Assembly (NCBI GenBank): GCA_905116865.2
Contig: CAJHNH020002413.1
Location: forward strand, 440,349 to 504,348
DNA length: 64,000 nucleotides
Source: Candidula unifasciata
Taxonomy: Eukaryota > Mollusca > Gastropoda > Stylommatophora > Geomitridae
Direction: 5' to 3'
The notes beneath the pieces are model-generated. The model was given only the letters and a program-made list of their open reading frames with translations, was not told the DNA's origin and did not search any database. Both the position numbers and the translations under genes were made by a program. This document shows, in pieces, positions 34,571-47,493 of this stretch (positions are counted from its first letter, which is position 1; the number at the start of each line of letters is the position of its first letter).

Positions 34571-34711
34571 TATGGCATCCTTTAGCAGTGGAATGGAGGC
34601 CAGTCCAATAGAACAGCGAGGCAGTCACTTTGTAATCTTGACACTCAAGTTGATGTGGTCTCTGGTGACATGATGGCAGTTCAAAGATTGCTAATGGCCA
34701 TTAGACAAAAT
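34571..34711 (+). other. Exon-like segment with good splice-site look-alikes
   Basis: A pyrimidine-rich acceptor (CTTTTTTCCCTCCAG, ending 34570) and a donor (ACAAAATG/GTATGTTC) bracket 141 bp. It reads MASFSSGMEASPIEQRGSHF and, after a frameshift, DTQVDVVSGDMMAVQRLLMA. No frame is open throughout; the second copy (50136-50276) adds a stop (CAG TGA). It is most likely a decayed exon or chance. Confidence 0.35.
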
Positions 34712-34984
34712 GGTATGTTCTGTAGTGTTTCATTTATTCTCTGTTGCTTTGTGGTTAGTAAATGCATTTAACAGTTTCATGTTGCTTAAGTACTGTGATT
34801 CCATTTCTGCAATGGATGGTTTATGACAGAATGGACCTCTCCATTTTTGGGACATCGGTGTGAAAGTCACGTTAGTTTATCATAGTCGACATCACTGCAC
34901 ATTGGGCATTTCCATGCCTGCTCAGTCCTCTTCAGCACGACTTCAAGATACCTCTACTGATTGTTTCCATGAGGAACTGGTTAT

Positions 34985-36125
34985 TATGTTTCCTGTCTCA
35001 ACCTCCAAGGCAGCATAGATGTGTATAACCTTGCTTGACTGCCCTGTCTCAACCTCCAAGGCAGCATAGATGCGCATAACCGTGCTTGACTGCCCTGTCT
35101 CAACCTCCAAGGTGGCATAAACCTGCATCACCGTGCTTGACTGCCCTGTCTCAACCTCCAAGGTGGCATAAACCTGCATTACCGTGCTTGACTGCCCTGT
35201 CTCAACCTCTAAGGTGGCATAAACGTGCATCACTGTGCTTGACTGCCCTGTCCCAACCTCTAAGGTGGCATAGACGTGCATCACGGTGCTTGACTGCTCT
35301 GTCTCAACCTCCAAGGCAGCATAGACATACATCACCATACTTGACTGCCCTGTCTCAACCTCCAAGGCAGTATAGACGTATATCACCATACTTGACTGCC
35401 CTGTCTTAACCTCCAAGGCAGCATAGACGTATATCACCATGCTTGACTGCCCTGTCTCAACCTCCAAGGCAGCATAGACACATATCACTGTGCTTGACTG
35501 CCCTGTCTCAACCTTCAAGGCAGCATAAAGGTACATCACCATACTTGACTGCCCTGTCTTAACCTCCAAGGCAGCATAAACGTACATCACCATACTTGAC
35601 TGCCCTGCCTCAACCTCCAAGGCAGCATAGACGTATATCACATTACTTGACTGCCCTGTCTCAACCTCCAAGGCAGCATAGACGTAAATTACCATGCTTG
35701 ACTGCCCTGTCTCAACCTCCAAGGCAGCATAGACGTATATCACCATGCTCGACTGCCCTGTCTCAACCTCCAAGGCAGCATAAACGTACATCACCATACT
35801 TGACTGCCCTGTCTTAACCTCCAAGGCAGCATAGATGTATATCACCATACTTGACTGCCCTGTCTTAACCTCCAAGGCAGCATAAACGTACATCACCATA
35901 CTTGACTGCCCTGCCTCAACCTCCAAGGCAGCATAGACGTGCATCTTAAGTGCTTGACTGCCCTGCGTCAACCTCCAAGGCAGCATAGATGTGCATCTTA
36001 AGTGCTTGACTGCCCTGCGTCAACCTCCAAGGCAGCATAGACGTATATCACCATGCTTGACTGCCCTGCCTCAACCTCCAAGGCGGCATAGACGTGCATC
36101 ACCATGCTTGACTGCCCTGTCTGAG
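34985..36125. repeat. 51-bp minisatellite, about 22 units (copy 1)
   Basis: Tandem copies of TTGACTGCCCTGTCTCAACC, TCCAAGGCAGCATAGACGTA and TATCACCATGC. Because 51 is divisible by three, an open minus-strand frame of 347 codons (17-residue units ALEVETGQSSMVIYVYA) runs through it. In the other duplication copy that frame is broken, so it is not considered a gene. Confidence 0.95.
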
Positions 36126-36444
36126 ACCAAATTCCATGAGTTGACAAACAACCAGAACTTTTTACCGTAGTTGACAGTGGGGTAACAACCAGAACTTTTC
36201 ACCGTAGTTGACTGTGGGTTAACTCTAATAAGAATTCATTTTTGCATTTTTGATAGATCCCATATATCATATCAGATAATACTACTTATCATTTACTTAG
36301 TATTTATCATAACATTGTAACATTTATAACCCACATGTGTGGTAGAAGTCTACTGATTTGTGGTTGTCTGCTATTTGTAGTCTGGTATTAATTTTCAGAT
36401 TTATGATGCAGACATTCAAGCCATCAAGATAATAGCAGCAATAT

Positions 36445-36680
36445 TGCTAAATAATAGCCACCAATTGCACATACGAATTGGCACCTGATACAACAGATCA
36501 TGCTCTACGAGACTGTCCCAAATTCAACATATCAAGGCAAAACTTCTGGCTAAACGAAACACCAGTTGAAACCGAACTTTACAGGTCACATGAGTTCTTG
36601 TGCTTGGATTATAAACATCATAATCATACCAACACTAAGCTATCAGTGCCAGATTTACACAGTATGAAAGGCTAACCAAT
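36445..36680 (+). pseudogene. LINE C-terminal Cys/His-type segment
   Basis: Plus strand reads LAPDTTDHALRDCPKFNISR with QNFWLNETPVETELYRSHE, similar to the 'C...ETTDHIL..CP.....R...W' segment found at the C-terminus of many jockey-like LINEs. It is duplicated at 51770-52000 with near-identity. The rest of the element is missing. Confidence 0.68.
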
Positions 36681-36829
36681 GTATAATTAACTCCTGGGCA
36701 CAGCGTTGAAGCAAGGCCAAACAATCCATACGTAGATGTCAATAAACATTTGATAATTATAACTTTGTACACTGAAGCTGTGAACAAGAGGAACCATATT
36801 TCATCTGTTTCATACATGGAAACAAACTG

Positions 36830-37440
36830 GCTTGTTCTTGAGAACTACGGGGTACAAGGACAATTGTTAGAGAACATCATAGCCATGTACCACTTAAGCT
36901 AGAGTTCATAAGAACAGAAGAAGGCATATCCGAGTCATGTGTGCTCTCCCCACTTTTATTTAACATTTATTTAAAAAAAAAAAATCCAAATAAGCAAGTT
37001 CTAATACAGACAACATAGATCGTTATAATCATGAGGAAGTATACAAAGTAATACAATCACACACATTAAAAGAACTACTATTTGCTGATGACCAATACTA
37101 GTCCAGCAGTGAAGAAGATTAGTGCAAGACCGCATTAATGGTTTCAGCTCAGCATGCAGTAAATACAACATGTGCTAGATTCATCAAGAAACTAATCAAG
37201 TGGTTTGGCCAACTCATAGACTACAGCAGGATCAAATTTCACAAGCACTGCTTCTCTGAAGACGAGCTTCAAGAGCAAGAGGACAGCCATGAAAAATATG
37301 GATCGACCGCAATTTAGACACTCTACGCTTTCACAAGAAGACAGAAAACAGAGGCAGCCAGAGTGCACCAGATGGTCAATGACACCTTCCACGACGAGTA
37401 ACAGCAGAAGTGTTTTCTAGATGATGATCAACAAACAGTG
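36830..37440 (+). pseudogene. LINE reverse transcriptase fragment and 3' end
   Basis: Plus strand reads IRTEEGISESCVLSPLLFNI followed by YL (the 'G.RQGCVLSPLLFNIYL' block, 36908-36970) and then, after gaps, ELLFADDQ (37073-37096), which keeps the FADD catalytic box. The thumb is decayed. IKWFGQLIDYSRIKFHKH (37194-37250) and a C-terminal stretch to about 37400 follow. The segment 36721-37240 is missing from the second duplication copy, bounded by ACAA microhomology. Confidence 0.78.
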
Positions 37441-37659
37441 AGTACACATTTATGTGGTTTATGTCTGTGTTTGTGTTATCTAACTGTGTTTGTTGCCGAC
37501 TTTCTTGTTTAAGCTTCTAGACTTAGTATGTAATATAGTCGCCTTTCTCTTGATCATCATCATCATTTTCCTCATCACTCTTGTCATTGACGTCAACAGT
37601 CTGGTCATTGCCATCATTGCTGCTGCTGATATTGTTTAATATTTTCATCTGTAGCATCT

Positions 37660-39500
37660 ATGTCACCAGCATATAATTACTCCAGTAGTGGTGCTATTGA
37701 CATGTTATATAATTACTCCAGTAGGGGTGCTATTGACATGTTATATAATTACTCCTGTAGTGGGGCTATTGACATGTTATATAATTACTTCAGTAGGGGT
37801 GCTATTGACATGTTATATAATTACTCCAGTAGGGGTGCTCTTGACATGTTGTATAATTACTCCAGTACTATCAGTCTTAACATCTTGTATAATTACTCCA
37901 GTAGTGGTGCTATTGACATGTTATATAATTACTCCAGTAGTGGTGCTATTGACATATATTTACTTCTGTAGTAGGGCTATTGACATGTTATGTAATTACT
38001 CCAGTAGGGGTGCTATTGACATGTTATATAATTACTCCAGTAGGGGTGCTATCGACATGTTATATAATTACTCCAGTAGGGGTGCTATTGAAATGTTATA
38101 TAATTACTCCAGTACTGTCACTCTTAACATCTTGTATAATTAATCCAGTAGTGGCGCTATTGGCATGTTATGTAATTACTACAGTTGTGGTGCTCTGGTA
38201 TTGTCACTCTTGACACATTGTAATATAGTTACTGCAGTAGTGGTGCAATTGACAAGTGATATAGCTACTCCAGAAGTGGTATTGTTACTCTTGACATCTT
38301 GTATAATTACTCCAGTAGTGGTGCTTTTGACATGTTATATAATTACTACAGTTGTGGTGCTCTAGTATTGTCACACTCGACACATTGAGATATAGTTACT
38401 GCAGTAGTGGTGCAATTGACAAGTGATATAGCTACTCCAGTAGTGGTATTGTCACTCTTGACATATTGTATAATTACTCCAGAAGTGGTGCTATTGACAT
38501 GTTATGTAATTACTACAGTTGTGGTGCTATTGACATGTTATGTTTTTGACACATTGTGATATAGTTACTGCAGTAGTGGTGCAATTGATAAGTGATATAG
38601 CTACTCCAGTAGTGGTATTGTCACTCTTGTCATCTTGTATAATTACTCCAGTAGTGGTGCTATTGACATGTTATATCATTACTACAGTTGTGGTGATCTA
38701 GTATTGTTAATCTTGACACATTGTGATAAAGTTACTGCAGTAGTGGTGCAATTGACACGTGATATAGCTACTTCAGTAGTGGTATTGTCACTCTTGACAT
38801 GTTGTATAATTACTCCAGTAGTGATGCTATTGACAGGTTATGTAATTACTACAGTTGTGATGCTATTGACAGGTTATGTAATTACTACAGTTGTGGTGCT
38901 CTAGTATTGTCACACTCGACACATTGAGATATAGTTACTGCTGTAGTGGTGCAATTGACATGTGATATAGCTACTCCAGTAGTGGTATAGTCACTCTTGA
39001 CATGTTGTATAATTACTCCAGTAGTGATGCTATTGACATGTTATATAATTAATACAGTTGTGGTGCTCTGTATTGTCACTCTTGACATCTTGTATAATTA
39101 CTCCAGTAGTGGTGCTATTGAGATGTTTAAAATTATTCCAGTACTGTCACTTTTGGCATCTTGTATAATTACTCCAGTAGTGTTGCTATTGACATGTAAT
39201 GTTATGTAATTACTCCAGTACTGTATCTCTCAACATCTTGTATAATTACTCCATTAGTGGTCCTATTGACATGTTATATAATTACTACAGTAGTGGTGCT
39301 ATTGACATGTTATATAATTGCTACAGTTGTGAGGCTCTAGTTTTGTCACTCTTGACACATTGTGATATAGTTACTGCAGTAGTGCTGCAATTGACAAGTG
39401 ATATGGCTACTCCAGTAGTGGTATTGTCACTCTTGACATGTTGTATAATTTCTCGCGTAGTGGTACTCTTGAAATGTTGTGATATAGTTATTTTAATATT
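37660..39500. repeat. Satellite type A (36-50 bp monomers), copy 1
   Basis: Monomers start TTGACATGTTATATAATTAC, continue TCCAGTAGTGGTGCTA and run head to tail. At 37690-38100 the simple 36-bp form dominates. From about 38180 four monomer types are arranged in a 167-bp higher-order unit (for example the ACACATTG anchors at 38549 and 38716). Confidence 0.93.
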
Positions 39501-40225
39501 GTGACTCTTGGCATGTTGTGATATAGTTACCTTAGTAGTGGTACTCTTGACGTGTTGTGATATAGTTACTCCAATTTAGGTACATTTGACACATTGTGAT
39601 ATTGTTACTTCAGCAGTGGTATACTTGACATGTTGTGGTATTGTTACTCCAGAGCTCTCACTCTTGTTATGTTGATATATAGTTACTTCAGTAGAGGTAC
39701 TCTTTAAATGTTGTAATTTAGTTACTGCAGTGTTCTCACTTTTGACATGTTGTGATATAGTTACTCCAGTGTTCTCAATCTTAATATGTTGTGATATAGT
39801 TACTTCAGTGATTTCACTCTTGACTTGTTGTGATAAATAGTTACTCCATTGTTCTCACTCATGAAATGTGAAATAGTTACTCCAGTGTTCTCTATATTAA
39901 CATGTTGTGATATAGTTACTTCAGTGTTTTCACTCTTGACATGTTCTGATACAATTACTTCAGTGAATTAACATTTGACTTTATTTTAAACCAATGTTCA
40001 CAATCTTAACATCTTGTGATTTAGTTTTTGCAGTTTTCTCACTCTTGACATGTTCTGATATAGTTACTTTATGGTTATCAGACTTGAAATGTTATGTTAT
40101 AGTTACTCCAGTGATCTTAATCTTGACCTGTTGTTATATAGTTACTAAGGTAATGGTACACTTGACATGTTGCCATATAGTTACTTCAATAGTGGAAACC
40201 TTGACATGTGATATAAATAATTGTT
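39500..40225. repeat. Degenerate satellite, type A to type B transition
   Basis: Monomers of 36-42 bp drift from the CCAGTAGTGGT form to the CCAGTGTTCTCACTC form. More substitutions than in the neighbouring arrays suggest an older part. Confidence 0.85.
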
Positions 40226-41510
40226 TATGTGGTACACATAACATGCCAAGAGTGAGAACACTAGAGTAACTATAAAATAACATTTTAAAAGTAATAATAT
40301 TGAAGTAACTATAACACAACATGTCAAGAGTGAGAACACTAGAGTAACTACACAACATATCTAGAGTGAGAACACTGCAGAAACTATATCACAGGATGTT
40401 GAGACTGAGACCATTGGAGTAACTATCTAAATAAAAAATGTCAAGTGTCAGAACACTGGTTGTAACTGTATCCTAACATGTAGATTGAGAACACTAGAGT
40501 AGCTATACCATAACATGTCAAGAGTGAGAACACTGGAGTAACTTTACCATAACATGCTTCTATTTCTCCTAAATCCCATCTGTTCTTCTGCCAGCTGTGT
40601 TTCTATCACTGGTCTCAGTCTTGTTTCTATTATCTTGGCACACATTTTGCCAACATGGCTTAAAAGAGAGATGCCTCGGTATTGACCGCATTCTCGTTTG
40701 CTTCCTTTGTTCTTCCACAGTGGTATAACTGTTACATGTTGCTAATCAATAGGGGCAGTTTGTTGTACCCATGCAGCATTAAATATTCTGTGAAGCCATC
40801 TGATGCTGCTTTCACCTGCTGTTTGAATTATTTATGTTGGTAATCTATGAGCTCCTGGTTCTTAATATTTGGGAGACTGCTTAATAACTTTCTATTTCAT
40901 CCATTAGTATATGTGGTTCTAACACTGTTGCTCTTCAGTTGTTCTTTCCTGATGATCTCCTAGAGGATTGAAGAGCTCATTGAAGTATTGCCTCCATCTT
41001 TCTGCTATCTCGGGAGGATCTATCAATAGCCTTCCTGTCTTATGAACATTGGAGTAACTATGTAAAAAAAATGTTCCAAAACACTTGAGTAACTGTATCA
41101 GTACATGTCAAAAGTGAGAAAACTGAAGTAATAATAACAAACATGTCAAAAGTGAGAACACTGAAGTAATAATAACACACATGTCAAGAGTGAGAACACT
41201 GCAGTAATAATAACACACATGTCAAAAGTAAGAACACTGAAGTAATAATAACAAACATGTCAAAAGTGAGAACACTGAAGTAATAATAACACACATGTCA
41301 AAAGTGAGAACACTGAAGTAATAATAACAAACATGTCAAGAGTGAGAACACTGCAGTAAGAGTAACTATATCACAACATGTCAAGAGTGAGAACACTGCA
41401 GTAAGAGTAACTATTTCACAACATGTCAAGTGTGAGGACACTAGAGGTACTATATCACAACATGTCATAAGTAAGAACACTGCAATATCTATGTCAAGTG
41501 TAATACTACT
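40226..41510. repeat. Inverted block of satellite type B
   Basis: The same monomers appear in reverse complement (AACATGTCAAGAGTGAGAAC and ACTGAAGTAATAATAACAC forms) from about 40226 to 40556 and 41045 to 41510, interrupted by a LINE fragment. The array returns to the original orientation at about 41520. Confidence 0.9.
40556..41045 (-). pseudogene. LINE reverse transcriptase N-terminal (fingers) fragment
   Basis: Minus strand, in order: IDPPEIAERWRQYFNELFNP near 41025-40965; after frameshifts, WLHRIFNAAWVQQTAPIDQQ near 40800-40740; VIPLWKNKGSKRECGQYRGI followed by SLLSHVGKMCAKIIETRLRP near 40730-40615; and QLAEEQMGFR near 40600-40570. It is the classic 'I.L.KK.G....YRGI.LLS...K....IL..RL.P......Q.GFR' stretch of endonuclease-RT LINEs. 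It lies inside the inverted satellite block and only in duplication copy 1. Confidence 0.86.
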
Positions 41511-41519
41511 GAAGTAAAT

Positions 41520-43911
41520 ATATAGTGACATGTTCTGATATAGTTACTCCATGGTTATCAGTCTTGACATGTTGTGTTATAGTAACTCCAGTGTTCTCAC
41601 GCTTGACATGTCGTCATATATTTATTACAGTAGTGGTACACTTGACATGTTGTCATATAGTTACTGCAGTAGTGGTACACTTGACATGTTATCATATAGT
41701 TACTACAGTAGTGGTACACATGCCATGTTGTCATATAGTTACTGCAGTAGTGGTACACTTGAAATGTCATCATATAGTTACTTCAGTAGTGGTACACTTC
41801 ACATATTGTCATATAGTTACTTCAGTAGTGGGACACTTGACATGTCACATAGTTACTTCAGTAGTGGGACACTTGACATGTAATATAAATACTTTTTTAT
41901 GTGGTATACTTGACATGTTGTAACATAGTTATCCAGTAGTGGTACACTTTATATGTTGTAATATAGTTACTTAAGCGATGGTACACTTAACATGTTATGA
42001 TATAGTTACCCTAGTAGTAGTACATTTTACATGTTGCGATATAGTTAATTAAGTAGTGTTACCCTTTACATGTTGTGATATAGTTAATTAAAAGTACTGG
42101 TACCCTTGTAATGTTGTGATAAAGCTTAACATCTTGTGATAAAGTGACTCCAGTGTTCTTACACTTGACATGTTCATATATAGTTACTCCATGGTTATCA
42201 GACTTAATATGTTGTTATAGTTACTCCAGTGTTATTACTCTTGATATGTTGTGATAAAGTTGCTTTGAGTTGTCACATTTGTCATGTTGTAATATAGATA
42301 GTCTAGTGTTCTCACTCTTGACATGTTGTGATAAAGTTATTCTGTATTGTCACACTAGTCATGTTGTAGTATAGTTACTGCTGTGCTGTCACTCTTGACA
42401 TGTGATATAGATACTGCAGTGTTTTCATTAATGACATGTTGTGATATAGTACCTCCAGTGTCTTCACACTTGACATTTAGCTACATAGTTACACCAGTGT
42501 TCTCACTCTTCACCTGTTGTGATATAGTTACTTCAGTGTTCTCAGTCTTAACATGTTAGGGTATAGTTACTACATGGTTATCATTATTGTTATGTTATGT
42601 TGGGATATTTTTACTCCTTTAATTTTTTACTTTACATGTTATGATATAGTTACTCCAGTGTTCTCTCTATTTACATGTTGTGATATAGTTACTCTTACTG
42701 CAGTTCTGTCACTCTTGACATGCTGTGATTTAGTTACTCCATAGTTATCAGTCTTGTCACGTTATGTTGTAGTTACTCCAGTGTTCTCACTCTTGACATG
42801 TTGTTGTATAGTTACTTTAGAAGTATTATGCTTGACATATTACTCCAGCAGTGGTACACTTGAAATGTTTTGTTATTGTTACTCCTTTAATTTTGTGCTT
42901 GACATGTTGTTGTATAATTACCTCATTGTTCTCACTCCTGACATGTTCTGATACAGTTACACCTAGTGTTTTGGCACTTGACATTTTTTTTTTACAGTTA
43001 CTCCAATGTTCTCAAACTTAACATCCTTTAATATAGTTACTGCAGTGTTCTCACATGTTATGTTTTAGTTACTCTAGTGTTTTTCCCTCTTGACATGTTG
43101 TGTTATAGTTACTCTAGTGTTCTCACTCTTGACATGTTATGTTATCGTTAAAATAGTGTTCTCACTCTTGACATGTTGTGTTATCATTACTATTGTGTTC
43201 TCACTCTTTACATGTTATAGTTACTCTAGTGTTCTCACTCTTAAAATGGTATGTTATAGTTACTCTTGACATGTTTTGTTATAGATACTCTAATGTTCTC
43301 ACTCTTGACATGTTGTGTTATAGTTACTCCAATGTTCTGACTTGTGACATGTGGTGGCATAGTTACTCTAGTGTTCTCACTCTTAAAATGTTATGTTATA
43401 GTTACTCTTGACATGTTTTGTTATAGTTACTCTAATGTTCTCACTCTTGACATGTTATGTTATAGTTACTCTAGTGTTCTCACTCTTGACATGTTCTGGT
43501 ATACTTACTCTAATGTTCTCTCTTCACATGTTATGTTATAGTTACTTTAGTGTTCTCGCTCTTGACATGTTATGTTATAGGTACTCTAGTGTTCTTAATG
43601 TTATAGTTAATCCATTTTCACACTCTTGACATGTTATGTTATAGTTACTCCATTTTTCTCACTCTTGACATGTTGTTATATAGTTACTTCAGTAGTAGTA
43701 CACTTGACATATTGTGATATCATTACTCTAGTGTTCTCACTCTTGACATGTTATAGTTACTCTAATGTTCTCATTCTTGACATGTTGTGGTATAGTTACT
43801 TCAGTTTTCTCACTTCTGACATGTTATGTTATAGTTACTCTATTGTTCTCGCTTTTGACATTACTCCAGTAGTGGTATACTTAAAATATTGTGCTTTTGT
43901 TACTCCAGTAA
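41520..43911. repeat. Satellite type B (39-bp monomers), copy 1, left part
   Basis: Head-to-tail monomers of the form TTGACATGTTATGTTATAGT, TACTCTAGTGTTCTCACTC (39 bp), with 36-42 bp variants. Open frames rich in LTCYVIVTLVFSL arise because 39 is divisible by three. Confidence 0.95.
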
Positions 43912-43919
43912 TTGCATAC

Positions 43920-44310
43920 CATAAAAGAAAATTAGTAACCACGGAAATGAGATGTCTGAGAAGGGCTGTAGGAGTGACCATAAGAGATAAGATCAGGAAT
44001 GAGATCATAAGAGAACAAGTCGGCACAGAACCAATTCTGGATTACATACAAAGACAGCAAGTTAAATGGTTTGCCCACTTAGAGAGAATGCCTTGTGACA
44101 CCATACCATACAAAGCATACATGGAAAGAGAAGAAGGACGTAGAGCACGGGGTAGACCAAGAACAAGATGGAAGGATAACATCAGTGAAACTCTACAACA
44201 GCACGATGTGCCTATGGCCGAGGCAGCCAGAAGAGCTAGAAACAGAACCTTATATCTCCCTCGACACCCACAGTGGTAAAAGAGGAAGTGAAGAAGAAGA
44301 AGAAGAAAAT
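43920..44310 (+). mobile_element. 5'-truncated LINE insertion with (GAA)n tail and target duplication
   Basis: Insert of 391 bp between direct repeats TTGCATAC (43912-43919 and 44311-44318), inside satellite type B. A related satellite segment at about 46404-46430 lacks it (AATTGCTTACTTGACATGTG), giving an empty-site paralogue. It encodes the last 119 or so codons of a LINE protein with an open frame: LVTTEMRCLRRAVGVTIRDK; ILDYIQRQQVKWFAHLERMP; RRARGRPRTRWKDNISETLQ; stop at 44279. Then comes GTGAAGAAGAAGAAGAA. The frame is open because it is young, not because it is functional: the catalytic domains are missing. Confidence 0.9.
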
Positions 44311-47300
44311 TTGCATACTTGACATGTGGTATAGTTACTTTAGCATTCTCACACTTGACCTGATGTGATATAGTTACTCCCTTTTTTTAACTTGTGACAT
44401 TCTGTGAAATAGATACTGTAGTGTTCTTACTTTCGACATGTTGTGATATAGTACCTCAATGGTCCTCACACTTGATATTGTTGAAATAGTTACTCCAATG
44501 TTCATATGTTGTGATACAGTTACTTGCATAGTTACTCCAGTGTTCTGATACTTGGCTTTTAAAAAAATATTTAGTTACTCTAATGTTCTTAATCTTAACA
44601 TGTTATGATATAGTTACTCCAGTGTTCTCACTCTTGACATGTTGTGATATAGTTAATCTTACTGCAGTGCTGTCACTCTTGACATGTTGTATATTATTGT
44701 TACTCCAGTATTCTCACTCGTGACATGTTGTGATATAGATACAAAGTGTTCTCACACTTGACATGTTCTGATATAGTTACTTCAGTGTTTTCACTTTTGA
44801 CATGTTGGGATATAGTTACTTCAGTGTCTTTACACTTGACATTTAGCTACATAGTTACTCTAGTGTACTTACTCTTCACCTGTTATGATATAGTTACTCT
44901 TACTGCAGCTCTGTCACCCTTGACATGTTGTGATTTAGTTACTCCATGGTTATCAGTATTGTCATGTGATGTTTGTAGTTAGACCAGTGTTCGCACTCTT
45001 GACATGTTGTTATATAGTTACTTCAGTAGTATTACACTTGACATATTCTGGTATAATTACTCCAGTAGTGGTACACATAAAGTGTGTTGTTATAGTTACT
45101 CCTTTCATTTCATGCTTGACGTGTTGTGTTATAATTACCTCACTGTTGTCACTCTTGACATGTTCTAATACAGTTACACCTAGTGTTCTGACACTTGACA
45201 TTTTTTTTACATAGTTACTCCAATGTTCTCAATCTTACCATGTTCTGATACGGTTACACCTAGTGTTCTAGCACTTGACATTTTTCTTTACATAGTTACT
45301 CTAGTGTTCTCACTCTTGACATGTTATGTTATAGTTACTCCAATGTTCTGACTTGTGACATGTTGTGGCATAGTTACTCTAGTGTTCTCACTCTTAAAAT
45401 GTTATGTTATAGTTACTCTTGACAGGTTCTGGTATAGTTACTCTAGTGTTCTCTCTTGACATGTTTTGTTATAGTTACTTTAGTGTTCTCGCTCTTGACA
45501 TGTTATGTTATAGGTACTCTACTCTTGACATGTTATGTTTTAGGTACTCTAGTGCTCCTAATGTTATTGTTATGTTATATTCAATCACTTTTTCTCACTC
45601 TTGACATGTTATGTTACAGTTATTCCATTTTTCTCACTCGTGACATGTTGTGTTTAGTTTCTCTAGTGTTCTCACTCTTGACATGTTACTTAATTTTTCT
45701 CACTCTTGACATGTTATGTTATAGTTACTCCAGTTTTCTCACTCTTGGCATGTTGTGTCATAGTTACTCAAATGTTCTCACTCTTGACATGTTATGTTAT
45801 AGTTACTCTAGTGTTCTCACTCTTGACATGTTATGTTATAGTTACTCTTATGTTCTCACTCTTGACATGTTCTGGTATAGTTACTCTAGTGTTCTCTCTT
45901 CACATGTTATGTTATAGTTACTTTAGTGTTCTCGCTCTTGATATGTTATGTTATAGGTACTCTAGTGTTCTTAATGGTATAGTTATGTTATAGTTAATCC
46001 ATTTTTCTCACTCTTGACATGTTATGTTATAGTTACTCCATTTTTCTCACTCTTGACATGTTGTTATATAGTTACTTCAGTAGTAGTACACTTGACATGT
46101 TGTGATATCATTACTCTAGTGTTCTCACTCTTGACATGTGGTATAGTGGTATAGTTACTCTTGACATGTTATGTTATAGTTACTCTAATGTTCTCACTCT
46201 TGACATGTTGTGTTATAGTTACTCCATTTTTCTTATTCTTGGCATGTTGTGTTATTTTTACTCCAGGTTTCTCACTCTTGACATGTTGTGTTATCGTTAC
46301 TCTAGTGTTCTCACTCTTGACATATTATGTTATAGTTACTCTAGTGTTCTCGCTTGACATTACTCCAGTAGTGGTACACTTAAAATATTGTGCTTTTGTT
46401 ACTTCATTAATTGCTTACTTGACATGTGGTATAGTTACTTTAGCATTCTCACACTTGACCTGATGTGATATAGTTACTCCCATTTTTTAACTCGTGACAT
46501 TCTGTGAAATAGATACTGCAGTGTTCTTACTTTCGACATGTTGTGATATAGTACCTCCATGGTCCTCACACTTGACATTTTTGACATAGTTATTCCAATG
46601 TTCAAATTTTGTGATAGTTACTTGCATAGTTACTCCAGTGTTCTGATACTTGGCATTTTAAAAAGAAAATATAGTTACTCTGTTACTCTAATGTTCTTAC
46701 TATTAACATGTTTTGAGATAGTTACTCCAGTGTTCTCACTCTTGACATGTTGTGATATAGTTACTCTTACTGCAGTGTTTTCACTCTTGACATGTTGTAT
46801 ATTATTGTTACTCCAGTATTCTCACTCGTGACATGTTGTGATATAGATACAACAGTGTTCTCACACTGGACATGTTGTGATACAGATACAAAGTGTTCTC
46901 ACACTTGACATGTTCTGATATAGTTACTGCAGTGTTTTCACTCTTGACATGTTGTGATTTAGTTACTCCATGGTTATCAGTATTGTCATGTGATGTTTGT
47001 AGTTACACCAGTGTTCTCACTCTTGACATGTTGTTATATAGTTACTTCAGTAGTATTACACTTGACATATTGTGATATAATTACTCCAGTAGTGGTACAC
47101 TTGAAATGTTTTGTTATTGTTACTCCTTTAATTTCATGCTTGACATGTTGTATAATTACTTCATTGTTCTCACTCCTGACATGTTCTGATGTGGTTACAC
47201 CTAGTGTTCTGACACGCGACATTTTTTAACAAAGTTACTCCGCTGTTCTCAATCTTAACATCCTGTGATATAGTTACTGCAGTGTTCTCACTCTAGACAT

Positions 47301-47493
47301 GTTATGTTATAGTTACTCTAGTGTTCTCACTCTTGACATTTTATGTTATAGTTACTCTAGTGTTCTCACTCTTGACAGTTATAGTTACTGCAGTGTTCTC
47401 ACTCTAGACATGTTATGTTATAGTTACTGCAGTGTTCTCACTCTTGACATGTTATGTTATAGTTACTCTAGTGTTCTCACTCTTGACATGTTA
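44311..47493. repeat. Satellite type B, copy 1, right part, with a 2.1-kb tandem block
   Basis: Continuation of the 39-bp satellite. The stretch beginning GACATGTGGTATAGTTACTT at 44321 recurs at 46421, exactly 2100 bp on. The two blocks share their variant monomers (for example GAAATAGATACTG and CTTACTGCAGT forms), so a 2.1-kb block was duplicated in tandem. Confidence 0.92.

Larger units (their letters stand above)
32230..47480 (+). repeat. Segmental duplication, copy 1
   Basis: Colinear with 48716-63830. From the AAGACCTTGCAGGTTC start through the exon-like repeats, 51-bp array and LINE 3' fragment the match shows only scattered differences. The satellite region aligns in blocks. Copy-1-only segments are about 32909-33835 (LINE with 33-bp array), 36721-37240 (RT fragment) and about 39500-43100 (satellite with an inverted part). 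Boundaries were judged by eye. Confidence 0.9.

Noticed and set aside
34943..35986. 347-codon frame of 17-residue ALEVETGQSSMVIYVYA repeats
   Set aside because: It follows from the 51-bp unit. The duplicated array has the frame broken, and no start context, splice site or signal peptide is seen.
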